This document shows positions 35,523-43,450 of a DNA stretch of 64,000 nt, one piece after another; position 1 is the stretch's first letter; each line of letters starts with the position of its first letter. The DNA is taken from assembly GCF_002240415.1 (NCBI RefSeq), contig NZ_CP020028.1, positions 3,249,501-3,313,500 of the forward strand, given 5' to 3'. Origin of the DNA: Paenibacillus kribbensis (GTDB lineage Bacteria > Bacillota > Bacilli > Paenibacillales > Paenibacillaceae). The translations under genes and the position numbers were made by a program. The notes under the pieces were generated by a model. That model had not been told where the DNA came from and searched no databases. It was given only the letters and a program-made list of their open reading frames with translations.

Positions 35523-36626
35523 TTAAATGACGCTGTTCTTGGCAATGACATAGGGAGCCCTAATGTCTCCAATCAAAGTCCGTTCCGGTGAAAGCTCCAC
35601 ATCCTTATCCAAAATCACATTCTGGACAATGGCGCCTTTACGAATCGTGCATTTTTGCATAATGATCGAGTTGCTTACCCACGCGCCCGCCTCTATCCGT
35701 ACCCCGCGAAAAAGAATGCTATTCTCAACCTTGCCCCCAATCATGCAGCCATTGGCGACAAGCGAATGCTCCACCTCGGCGCTGTGAGTGAAGCGGGTCG
35801 GGGCTTCGTACTTGATTTTCGTATGCACCGGCTGATCCTGGAACAGCGCTTGATATTGCTGCTGATCCAGCAGCCTCATGCTATTTTTATAGTAACTCTC
35901 GATGGAATTAATGACCGCATGATACCCTTCATAAGGATATGCGAAAATACGTAGTCCGCTTGGATTTTTCTGAATCGCATCCCGGAAGAAATGGTTATCC
36001 TGATGGGCAATGCAATGCTTCACCTGATCCAGATACAAGCTTTTGTCTATTACGAACATTTCCAGATAAATATTATGATGATCCTGCTCCTGATGAATAC
36101 CGGTCACTCGCCCGTCCTCGGCAATCTCCAGCCGTACACAAGGCGCATGCTCAGCTTCTAGCTGCTCTATCACTTTGTAGACGAGAGTAACGTCTGCATT
36201 CTTTTCGCGATGATAACGGTATACATCCTCAATATCTACCTTGTTCACATGCTGCGTTCCTGCGTGTACAATAACTTGCCCTGCTGACCGATGAAAAAAA
36301 TCCAGGTTGTTGTGCACATGCTGCAAATCCCCGCGTGAACCATCCGTCGGATCATTCCAGTCTGGCGGCAAAATAAACAGCCCGCCTCGTCTGCGGTCCA
36401 AATCCCAGGGCCGTCCTTCACCCAGATGATCCAGCAGCGAACGGTATTTGCGACGAACGAACAGTGCAATATCATACACCCCTGCATGCATCATGTTGGA
36501 TAAGGTAAAATCAATGAGCCGATATCGACTGGCAAAGGGAACTGCGGCCCCGCACCGGAAATAGGTCAGCTCCTTCAACTGATCCAGTTCGTGATCCAGG
36601 TTGATAACTCCAATGAGTCGGCTCAT
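35523..36626 (-). CDS. glgD: Glucose-1-phosphate adenylyltransferase regulatory subunit GlgD
   Basis: 367 residues from the ATG of MSRLIGVINLDHE. Nucleotidyltransferase fold related to GlgC, but the N-terminal loop GVINLDHELDQL lacks the GGxGxRL pyrophosphorylase motif, as usual for the non-catalytic GlgD. A left-handed beta-helix with hexapeptide-type repeats occupies about 270-367 (CMIGGKVENSILFRGVRIE). It lies 23 bases after glgC; the two should form a hetero-tetramer making ADP-glucose. Confidence 0.92.
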   Translation of the reverse strand: MSRLIGVINLDHELDQLKELTYFRCGAAVPFASRYRLIDFTLSNMMHAGVYDIALFVRRKYRSLLDHLGEGRPWDLDRRRGGLFILPPDWNDPTDGSRGDLQHVHNNLDFFHRSAGQVIVHAGTQHVNKVDIEDVYRYHREKNADVTLVYKVIEQLEAEHAPCVRLEIAEDGRVTGIHQEQDHHNIYLEMFVIDKSLYLDQVKHCIAHQDNHFFRDAIQKNPSGLRIFAYPYEGYHAVINSIESYYKNSMRLLDQQQYQALFQDQPVHTKIKYEAPTRFTHSAEVEHSLVANGCMIGGKVENSILFRGVRIEAGAWVSNSIIMQKCTIRKGAIVQNVILDKDVELSPERTLIGDIRAPYVIAKNSVI

Positions 36627-36649
36627 AGCGGACACCGTCCTTATCCGGT

Positions 36650-37795
36650 TTATATTCGTGCATGAAGCTCGCATTCCTGATCGAACAAAATAATCTCATT
36701 CGGGCTATTCTCAGATCCGATGACCATATTGTCATCAATAATCATGTTTTCGTTCACGATAGCTCGATGAATACGAACATTGCGTCCAATTTTTACATTC
36801 GGCATGATGACGGATTCGGTAATAATGCTGCCTCCGCCCACTTCGACTCCATAAAATAGCACGGAATGCCTTACTTCTCCGTCCACCATGCAGCCCTCAT
36901 TGACGATGCTGTTTTTCAGGATTGCTCGTTGGGTGATGTACTGAGCCGGTTGATTGGGACTGCGGGTATAGATACGCCAGAAAGGGTCATTCAAATCCAA
37001 TGGCGGGTCCTGAGCCAGTAAATCCATGTTAGCCTCCCACAAGCTTTGAATCGTGCCCACATCCTTCCAGTACCCGGCAAACGGATAAGCATACAGCGAC
37101 CGTCCATGCTGGAGCAGCATCGGAATGATGTCCTTGCCAAAATCATGCGAGGACTCAGAGTCGCTTGCGCTCTCCAGCAGATAGCGACGCAGTACCTCCC
37201 ATTTGAATAAATAAATGCCCATCGAGGCCAGTGTACTTTTCGGCTGTTCCGGCTTCTCCTCAAAGTCGTATATTTTCAGGTCATCATCCGTGTTCAGGAT
37301 CCCGAACCGTTTGGCTTCCTGAATCGTGACGTTGATGACAGAAATCGTGCAGTCTGCTCCCTTTTTCTTGTGATAGTCGAGCATGCGACTGTAGTCCATT
37401 TTATAGATGTGATCGCCTGACAAGATCAGTACATGCTCCGGGTCATATTGATCCAAAAAATGCAGGTTACGGTAAATCGCATCCGCTGTACCTCTATACC
37501 AGTTATTCCCGTTTTCTTTTTCATGCGGAGGCAACACAAAAACTCCACCATCCAGGCGATCCAAATCCCAGTCGCTGCCTACGCCGATGTAGGAATGGAG
37601 CACCAACGGTTCGTACTGGGTCAATACGCCAACCGTGTCGATACCGGAGTGGGCGCAATTACTAAGGGGGAAATCAATGATGCGGTAGGTTCCTCCAAAA
37701 AATACAGCCGGTTTGGCAAGTGTCCGGGTCAGTCCTTTGAGTCTTTTGCCCTGTCCGCCGGCAAGCAGCATGGCCACCACTTCCTTCTTTCTCAT
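36650..37795 (-). CDS. glgC: Glucose-1-phosphate adenylyltransferase GlgC
   Basis: 381 residues from the ATG ([14 protein letters not shown]) 8 bases after GGAGG. Catalytic motif [20 protein letters not shown] near 11-30, substrate loop [12 protein letters not shown] near 130, [10 protein letters not shown] near 180, and a C-terminal beta-helix. It makes ADP-glucose for glycogen. First gene of the glycogen set. The 200 bases upstream show no clear promoter that I can defend. Confidence 0.94.
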   Translation of the reverse strand: MRKKEVVAMLLAGGQGKRLKGLTRTLAKPAVFFGGTYRIIDFPLSNCAHSGIDTVGVLTQYEPLVLHSYIGVGSDWDLDRLDGGVFVLPPHEKENGNNWYRGTADAIYRNLHFLDQYDPEHVLILSGDHIYKMDYSRMLDYHKKKGADCTISVINVTIQEAKRFGILNTDDDLKIYDFEEKPEQPKSTLASMGIYLFKWEVLRRYLLESASDSESSHDFGKDIIPMLLQHGRSLYAYPFAGYWKDVGTIQSLWEANMDLLAQDPPLDLNDPFWRIYTRSPNQPAQYITQRAILKNSIVNEGCMVDGEVRHSVLFYGVEVGGGSIITESVIMPNVKIGRNVRIHRAIVNENMIIDDNMVIGSENSPNEIILFDQECELHARI

Positions 37796-38002
37796 CACAA
37801 AGACCTCCCTGTCATGTGCATCTGAAGCAATTGCGGCAGGATATTGGGATCATATCCATTAAACGTGAATAGACACTCGTAATCATTTCATTGTCGATGG
37901 AACGGGTAAGATTTCATGGAAAGGGTAAAACCATAGTTATGCGGAACGAGCGCAGGGAAGCACTAAATTGTAAAATCTCGTTCAGCATTTCACATTAAAG
38001 AG

Positions 38003-38100
38003 GTGCTATTCATAAAAAATAAAAAATGGGTGGTAGCCGCATTGGGAATGGGTGTTACGTATCTGATGAGAAATAAAGGGGCATGCGATAAAAAAACGAG
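38003..38100 (+). pseudogene. Possible decayed small membrane-protein gene
   Basis: An AAAGAGGTG site is followed 6 bases later by ATA where an ATG would be expected. The reading frame continues KNKKWVVAALGMGVTYLMRN, a small hydrophobic protein, then runs into the terminator at 38090-38130. It looks like a remnant with a lost start and replaced C-terminus. The 366-base gap 37796-38161 otherwise holds only this and the terminator. Confidence 0.3.
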
Positions 38101-38130
38101 CCTCTCTGAGTGGATTTATTCAGGGAGGCT
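38090..38130 (-). terminator. Terminator after the DUF3891 gene
   Basis: Minus-strand stem AGCCTCCCTGA/TCAGAGAGGCT with one G-T pair, followed by CGTTTTTTT. Confidence 0.8.
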
Positions 38131-38161
38131 TTGCTCTGTCCAAGGCCGTATCGGTAGACGG

Positions 38162-38974
38162 TCAGGCATTCTCCTTGCGTTTTTCTACTTCCATGATATG
38201 TTCGACGGTAAAGGTTCGATGCTTCCATTCGGAGGAACGATAGGCTTGCAGAAGCCCTGAGGTATGAATTTGCTCTTTGGCCACCTCCTTAAAGGTATGT
38301 GTAATCCCCACCTTGCTTTTAAAAGGAAAAAAGGACAGCCCCACCGTCTGATCCGATAACCATTCGGCCCGAACCCGTCCGCCTTCATGGCGAACAGCCG
38401 GGAAGCTTAAACCATCAGCAAACCATTCATAATCTGCCGCAGGCGTCCCTGGCTCCCGGCTGCACAAAAACAGACTCAATTCGTCGCAGAACAACATTCT
38501 GCGCACATCCGTACGCACCTGATGGTCGAAGGTGACGCCACCCGCCAGCTCCTGTTTGAGCCTGTGTCGCCGCTGTTCCTCCGCCTCCAGATAAGCTCGC
38601 GTAAGCTGCTTGTCCTGAGCATTTTCATGCTCGCTCCGTCCGACCAGCTCCTTGTACATCAAGCTGCACAGCAGCGCGGCATACGAATTCACTTGCTCCA
38701 CTTCATCAATCCCAAGACGATAAAAGACAAACCGAGGGCTGAGCGGAAAATCAATAAACGTATAAGGTGCAGATACATGATCATTCCAGAAAGGAGCAGC
38801 ATCCAACTTAATCCAACCCCGGTCATGCTCCTTGGCTGCATATACAAAATCCTGCTTATGCCGCCTATTCTTGAAGGCACTCTCTTCCCATTGTGCAGCC
38901 AGTTCACCTGAAATGTGGGCATGGTCATGCTGCGTTGTCATTACATAAGCTTGGTCCGTTTCATAAATAACCAT
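38162..38974 (-). CDS. DUF3891 family protein
   Basis: 270 residues, soluble, with the conserved start MVIYETDQAYVMTTQHDHAHISGELA and the pattern AAKEHDRGWIKLDAAPFWND near 47 typical of DUF3891. The His/Asp pattern (QHDHAH, EHDRGW) suggests an HD-like metal site, but no activity is known for the family. Single gene with an extended -10 promoter upstream. Confidence 0.82.
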   Translation of the reverse strand: MVIYETDQAYVMTTQHDHAHISGELAAQWEESAFKNRRHKQDFVYAAKEHDRGWIKLDAAPFWNDHVSAPYTFIDFPLSPRFVFYRLGIDEVEQVNSYAALLCSLMYKELVGRSEHENAQDKQLTRAYLEAEEQRRHRLKQELAGGVTFDHQVRTDVRRMLFCDELSLFLCSREPGTPAADYEWFADGLSFPAVRHEGGRVRAEWLSDQTVGLSFFPFKSKVGITHTFKEVAKEQIHTSGLLQAYRSSEWKHRTFTVEHIMEVEKRKENA

Positions 38975-39054
38975 ATACTCTCCCCTTCCGTTTGGCGATT
39001 CATCTGATATGTGTACAAACTTTCTGATCGAAGGACATGGTTATACTTACATTT

Positions 39055-39063
39055 ATTATATCA
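39055..39063 (-). promoter_or_regulatory. Extended -10 promoter of the DUF3891 gene
   Basis: TG-A-TATAAT on the minus strand, about 80 bases before the start codon. No good -35 element lies at the right distance, consistent with an extended -10 promoter. Confidence 0.45.
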
Positions 39064-39209
39064 GGATAAGGGTAAAAAGGCAGTGAAGTTTTAAAGGCTC
39101 ACAAATACAATATCTTCTAAAGAATTTACGAAAAAGACTATCAGATGGTACGATAAGACTATTGATATTCCAATCATTACCTATGTACCTAGATCAGGAG
39201 GATTGCAAG

Positions 39210-40100
39210 ATGGAAGAATTAGTTCGTTCGATTCAAAAACAGGTTCGAATCAAAAGAGTTGCTTGCTGGGCGGGGATCATCATGTTCGGGCTTTGCACGT
39301 TAGTTGGCTTTGCAACACAAGAATGGTTTATGACGCTCCTTTCGCTTGGGCTGACCGTTCTGGCGGTCTATGGATTAACCCAGATGAGTGGTATGACGAA
39401 GTATGCCTCGGAGTATCAACCGGGAAAAGGGTTCCGTTACTATCGCCGTACGGTTCAACAAAAACTGCGTTATCTTACTTGGGGGCAATGTTTTTTGGCC
39501 GTATTTATCATCCTGCTTTTCTTCTTGCAGAACGGCGGGCTCATCCCTTTTCTAATGGCCGTTTTTGGTATACTAACCATTCAGTTCAGCATTAAGAAAC
39601 GGATTAAAAATCATCAGGAACCCGATGCTGCTGTGTTGGATGATTTTGTACGCATGGGGATTGTTGCTGGGCATGAACAGATTATTGGAGTGTACAAAGA
39701 TTTTGTTCATCTAACGCATACGTTTCGGGGAAACCAGATTATTATCGTTACAGACAAACGCCTGATTTCTGTATTTGTGGAAGAACACGGGCGTGCGTTA
39801 AAAACCGAGATGCTGCTTGCGGGTATACACAAAGTACGGGCCATCGGCACGGGCTTTCAGGGCCAAGGTTTATTGCTGTCCGTAAGCAACCGCGACCATA
39901 ACGAGCTCCATATTCATATGGTCGGGAAAAGTATATTCTTTTCTCCAGAGCAATTCACCGGTTCCTTATTGCGGGCACTGGATGCAGCACTAAAAAGCGG
40001 GACATACCCTTCAACAGAAGCATTCCCAGCTTACCAACAAACACGGATTTCATTGCACCCCTCAGAACAAGGTCTACTCCGTAACCCCGCAACAATGTAA
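39210..40100 (+). CDS. Membrane protein with C-terminal PH-like domain, function unknown
   Basis: 296 residues; ATG (MEELVRSIQ) preceded by AGGAGG. Four membrane helices in two pairs (about 18-60 and 90-130), then a basic linker and a beta-rich domain: GIVAGHEQIIGVYKDFVHLTHTF, then IIIVTDKRLISVFVEE near 195. The latter resembles bacterial PH or YcxB-like domains that bind membranes or partner proteins. No relative of known function recognised. Single gene. Confidence 0.7.
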   Translation: MEELVRSIQKQVRIKRVACWAGIIMFGLCTLVGFATQEWFMTLLSLGLTVLAVYGLTQMSGMTKYASEYQPGKGFRYYRRTVQQKLRYLTWGQCFLAVFIILLFFLQNGGLIPFLMAVFGILTIQFSIKKRIKNHQEPDAAVLDDFVRMGIVAGHEQIIGVYKDFVHLTHTFRGNQIIIVTDKRLISVFVEEHGRALKTEMLLAGIHKVRAIGTGFQGQGLLLSVSNRDHNELHIHMVGKSIFFSPEQFTGSLLRALDAALKSGTYPSTEAFPAYQQTRISLHPSEQGLLRNPATM

Positions 40101-40117
40101 TACAAAATACTTTTCAT

Positions 40118-40175
40118 AAAAACGCCAAATAGCAAGCAAGCCCGGATTATAATGAGCTTCACCTGCTATTTGGTG
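40118..40175. terminator. Bidirectional terminator between the PH-like gene and the signal-peptide gene
   Basis: Arms GCCAAATAGC and GCTATTTGG with further imperfect pairing inside. It is followed by GTTTTTATG on the minus strand, and lies between convergent genes. Confidence 0.6.
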
Positions 40176-40260
40176 TACTTAATAAATTTTTTCACATCAA
40201 ACGTCTCACATCAAATTCATACCTCTAAACAGCTTCGTTTTTGCCTTGTTTCTGTCCTAA

Positions 40261-40368
40261 TTAATGATTGGCTCCATGGTAGAATACCGAGATAAGGTCA
40301 TGACTTGTAACAAACACCAGCAAGCTAAACAGACTGAGCGACAGAGACCGTGAAATCAATTTTTTCAT
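40261..40368 (-). CDS. Exported signalling pro-peptide (Phr/AloP/AimP-like)
   Basis: 35 codons. The ATG stands 9 bases after AAAAGGAG. It starts MKKLISRSLSLSLFSLLVFV, a basic n-region plus hydrophobic core like a Sec signal, followed by TSHDLISVFYHGANH. It overlaps the last 44 bases of the TPR receptor gene in another frame, as phr genes do with rap genes. In RRNPP systems the pro-peptide is exported, cut, and its C-terminal five to ten residues re-imported by Opp to bind the receptor. The mature form here is probably within the last ten residues, but this cannot be fixed from sequence. Confidence 0.7.
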   Translation of the reverse strand: MKKLISRSLSLSLFSLLVFVTSHDLISVFYHGANH

Positions 40369-41182
40369 CCTTTAACACTCCTTTTAAAATAGTTATATAT
40401 TGGTCTTGCTGTGTTGCTGTAGCTTGGGTTCGGAAAATCTCGAATATAGCGGTACATTTTCTAAACTCATGCTCATGTTCCATACCCAGGGTATCTGACA
40501 GCATGAGGGATTGCAGAATATAATCCAATGCAGCTGTAACTTGTTGCTGCTTGATATAGTAGAGAGCCAATTGATAGCAGAAGCGGAAATAGTAAGATAC
40601 ATTCACAGGCTCTTCTAAATACTTGAAATCATCAATTTGCTCGGCAAATGATTGAAGTATAGTCTCTAAAGGGTAATCATGCCTGTATGCCCCTTCTACG
40701 ATGGAAAGAAGCCCCGGTAACAGCTCTTCCGGATTGTCCCGAAGGAATTGGACGTATTCCTGCAGCACTTCAGCATGGCCGGACAAAATATCAAGGGCGT
40801 ACAGGTTGGCTTTGGCAGCATGACGATAATATTCGACCTCTGCTTCCCCCTGCTGATCAAGGCCATTAAACCAGCCCAATTCCGCGTATTTTTCGATACA
40901 ATCCCGAGCGGCTTCATATTTGCCCTGTTTTTGGAAGGCCATGCCTTTCATAAGATGACTGTAGCCGTAGTAATACACTAGCGGCCGTTTGTTATGTATG
41001 AGTTGTACAGGCTTCTTGCGCGCTTTATAAAGCTGCAGCTCCTGATACTTTTGGCTGGCATGGTTATACAGATGATCACATAAAGCAATCATGTCGGCTC
41101 CGTCTGCAAATGAAAATGACAGCTTAATCATGTTAACAAGTGTGTCCAGATCTGTGATATGGGAGTGAACGAGATCATCCAC
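40325..41182 (-). CDS. TPR-type peptide receptor (RRNPP/AimR-Alo-like) without visible HTH
   Basis: 285 residues from a GTG start 8 bases after AAGGAGG. All-helical, with TPR-like helix pairs: RPLVYYYGYSHLMKGMAFQK followed by GKYEAARDCIEKYAELGWF near 65-105; AKANLYALDILSGHAEVLQEY near 125; YYFRFCYQLALYYIKQQQVTAALDYIL near 205. This resembles the C-terminal peptide-binding part of AimR-like receptors of P. polymyxa (the Alo systems, as I recall them). No N-terminal helix-turn-helix is seen, so it may act on a protein partner. The overlapping peptide gene supports the role. Confidence 0.72.
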   Translation of the reverse strand: MDDLVHSHITDLDTLVNMIKLSFSFADGADMIALCDHLYNHASQKYQELQLYKARKKPVQLIHNKRPLVYYYGYSHLMKGMAFQKQGKYEAARDCIEKYAELGWFNGLDQQGEAEVEYYRHAAKANLYALDILSGHAEVLQEYVQFLRDNPEELLPGLLSIVEGAYRHDYPLETILQSFAEQIDDFKYLEEPVNVSYYFRFCYQLALYYIKQQQVTAALDYILQSLMLSDTLGMEHEHEFRKCTAIFEIFRTQATATQQDQYITILKGVLKDEKIDFTVSVAQSV

Positions 41183-41249
41183 CCTCCCCACCTCCTTGTC
41201 CGACTTTTAGTACTCATCAAACAAAAGCATGATCTACGTTCCAGCTAAA

Positions 41250-41290
41250 ATATAACTTAATTACGTATTTATTGCGTAATTAAGTTATAT
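41250..41290. promoter_or_regulatory. Long perfect palindrome upstream of the receptor gene
   Basis: 16-bp arms ATATAACTTAATTACG (41250-41265) and CGTAATTAAGTTATAT (41275-41290) with a 9-base spacer, 68 bases before the receptor start. It is A+T-rich, and only a short T stretch follows on the minus strand. Candidate operator for the receptor-peptide unit, or a weak terminator for the acetyltransferase gene. Confidence 0.55.
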
Positions 41291-41363
41291 CATAAAATCA
41301 AGTGTGTGGCAACAAAATTATGATAATATATTCCAGTTATGAACGGAGGTGAATGTCCTTCGT

Positions 41364-41810
41364 TTACTGGTTCCACTCCATATGAAGCAAAGGAAATGCC
41401 CGACCTGATCCATCCAGCTCAGATCGCCCTGTTTGGACAAAGCCAAAATGCTTGTAGAAAGCATGTGCTTTCTCATTTTGCTCATTCACGTCCACTTTGA
41501 GGTGTGTACCTTTTATTTTCCCGGCATGTTGAATGAGCCGACTGCCTATGCCCTGCCCATGCAACTCAGGATCGACAAATAGCATCTCTATTTTGGGCCC
41601 GTCCAGCCCGATAAACCCTGTTGGACCTTGACTTTCATTCCATGCCATCCAAATTTCGACTTCTCTAAGGGCGCCATTGCGCACGATATGATGATAAAAT
41701 TGGATATCCTCTTCCTCTAAAAAAGTGTGTGTCCGGCGTACAGCCCGGTGCCAAATATCTACGAGCTGATCATGATTTTCTTCCCGATAAGCAATAATTG
41801 CATTTTGCAC
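41364..41810 (-). CDS. GNAT-family N-acetyltransferase
   Basis: 148 residues from a GTG start (MQNAIIAYREENHDQLVDIW) after AGGAGG with 7-base spacing. GNAT fold: acetyl-CoA loop LHGQGIGSRLIQHAGKIKG near 90-108 (Q/RxxGxG/A pattern), then VNEQNEKAHAFYKHFGFVQTGRSELD. It resembles YafP/PhnO-type acetyltransferases. Substrate unknown. Confidence 0.85.
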   Translation of the reverse strand: MQNAIIAYREENHDQLVDIWHRAVRRTHTFLEEEDIQFYHHIVRNGALREVEIWMAWNESQGPTGFIGLDGPKIEMLFVDPELHGQGIGSRLIQHAGKIKGTHLKVDVNEQNEKAHAFYKHFGFVQTGRSELDGSGRAFPLLHMEWNQ

Positions 41811-41887
41811 TGTATTTCCTCCTATTCTGACGCGATTCGGTGTGTTTCCCCTAAATTCTAGCACGCCTATTTAGAGATATACAGCGT

Positions 41888-41916
41888 AAAAAGGAAGCGG
41901 AATAAATTCCGCCTCC
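41888..41916 (-). terminator. Terminator of the uxaB-uxaA operon
   Basis: Minus-strand stem GGAGGCGGAAT/ATTCCGCTTCC followed by TTTTTACG. Confidence 0.8.
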
Positions 41917-41933
41917 CGATGTGTTCCAAACTT

Positions 41934-43433
41934 CTACAACGTCACGCCGTTTTTAAAAATAGCAAGCTCCCTGAAATTGTTTTTCTCGTTGTTTACCCAG
42001 GTTCCGCTGGCTACATCGACAATGTAGTCTACAAAGTTGCGGAGCGCATCTTCCATACTGACATCCTCCACCAACGAACCGGCATTATAGTCGATCCAGT
42101 GCGGTTTGGACTTATAGAGCGGCGAGTTGGTCGATACCTTCATCGTCGGAACAAAGGAGCCAAAAGGCGTACCGCGTCCGGTAGTGAAAATAACGAGCTG
42201 ACAGCCCGCTGCTGCGAGTGCCGAAGAAGCAACCAGATCGTTCCCCGGTGCGCTGAGCAGGTTGAGTCCTTTGGTCTTGAGACGCTCCCCGTACTGAATA
42301 ACATCCGTAACCGTGGAAGAACCGGATTTTTGCGTACAGCCCAGTGATTTATCCTCCAGTGTCGTGATGCCCCCTGCTTTATTGCCAGGTGACGGATTTT
42401 CGTATACCGGCTGCTTGTAATCCAGAAAATATTGCTTAAAATCGTTAATCAGATGTACGATCTTTCCGAATACTTGCTCATCGGCAGCACGTTCCATTAA
42501 AATGGTCTCCGCGCCGAACATTTCAGGCACCTCAGTCAGCACCGTTGTTCCACCCTGCGCTGCCATATAATCCGACAGCCGTCCGAGCAGTGGATTGGCA
42601 GTAATGCCCGACAGGCCGTCAGAGCCGCCGCATTTCAAGCCAATGTTCAGCTCGGATAAAGGTACAGGCTCACGCCGATCTTCCTGCACGGCCGCAAAAA
42701 TTTCATGCAGCAGCCGTACCCCTTCCTCCACTTCGTCCGATACTTCCTGAGACAACAAAAATTTTACCCGCTCCGGATCATATTCACCGATAGCTTCCTT
42801 AAATTCCTTCATTTCGTTGTTCTCGCAGCCCAAACCAAGCACAAGCACACCGCCCGCGTTCGCGTGCTTTACGGCATCCATTAAAATCGTGCGTGTATGC
42901 GCATGATCGTCACCCAGTTGGGAACAACCATAGTTATGCTTGAGGACAAGCGCATTTTCAAAAGGCGAAATATCGCCTACTTCCTGCTTGAAGCGGTTCA
43001 AAATAAGCTCGGCAATCCCGTTTACACAACCGACTGTTGGGACAATCCACAACTCATTGCGAATCCCCACACGACCGTCCTTACGCCGAAAGCCTTGAAA
43101 CGTCCGGCTCTCCTGTTCATATAAAAGGGGCGCTGGCTTAGGATTGTAGGTGTACTCCTCTACGCCCGTCAGATTTGTTTTCGTATTATGCGTATGCACA
43201 TGCTGCCCGGCCTGAATGGGCTGAGTAGCATGACCGATAGGATATCCGTATTTCAGGACGTGCTCACCTTCAGGTATGTTCTGCAGCGCAATTTTATGCC
43301 CGCGCGCCACATCGTCGACCAGTTCCACGCGTTGATCTTTTTGCGTTCCCCACATCAGCGTCTCTCCCCGCTTATAATCACGCAAAGCGACAGCCACGTT
43401 ATCTTGATCATGGATTTGAATGAATTCCAGCAT
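41934..43433 (-). CDS. uxaA: Altronate dehydratase UxaA
   Basis: 499 residues. N-terminal SAF domain at about 1-100 (DNVAVALRDYKRGETL, GHKIALQNIPEGEHVLKYG), then the UxaA core with metal-binding stretches: TVGCVNGIAELILN, VLKHNYGCSQLGDDHAHTR and LGLGCENNEMKE. It converts D-altronate to 2-keto-3-deoxygluconate in galacturonate breakdown. It follows uxaB by 17 bases. Confidence 0.93.
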   Translation of the reverse strand: MLEFIQIHDQDNVAVALRDYKRGETLMWGTQKDQRVELVDDVARGHKIALQNIPEGEHVLKYGYPIGHATQPIQAGQHVHTHNTKTNLTGVEEYTYNPKPAPLLYEQESRTFQGFRRKDGRVGIRNELWIVPTVGCVNGIAELILNRFKQEVGDISPFENALVLKHNYGCSQLGDDHAHTRTILMDAVKHANAGGVLVLGLGCENNEMKEFKEAIGEYDPERVKFLLSQEVSDEVEEGVRLLHEIFAAVQEDRREPVPLSELNIGLKCGGSDGLSGITANPLLGRLSDYMAAQGGTTVLTEVPEMFGAETILMERAADEQVFGKIVHLINDFKQYFLDYKQPVYENPSPGNKAGGITTLEDKSLGCTQKSGSSTVTDVIQYGERLKTKGLNLLSAPGNDLVASSALAAAGCQLVIFTTGRGTPFGSFVPTMKVSTNSPLYKSKPHWIDYNAGSLVEDVSMEDALRNFVDYIVDVASGTWVNNEKNNFRELAIFKNGVTL

Positions 43434-43450
43434 TCCGGTTTCCTCCTTGC

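Noticed and set aside
38003..38260. An 85-codon plus-strand gene
   Set aside because: The frame passes through the terminator of the convergent gene and lacks a proper start codon after its ribosome site; kept only as a possible remnant of the first 30 codons.
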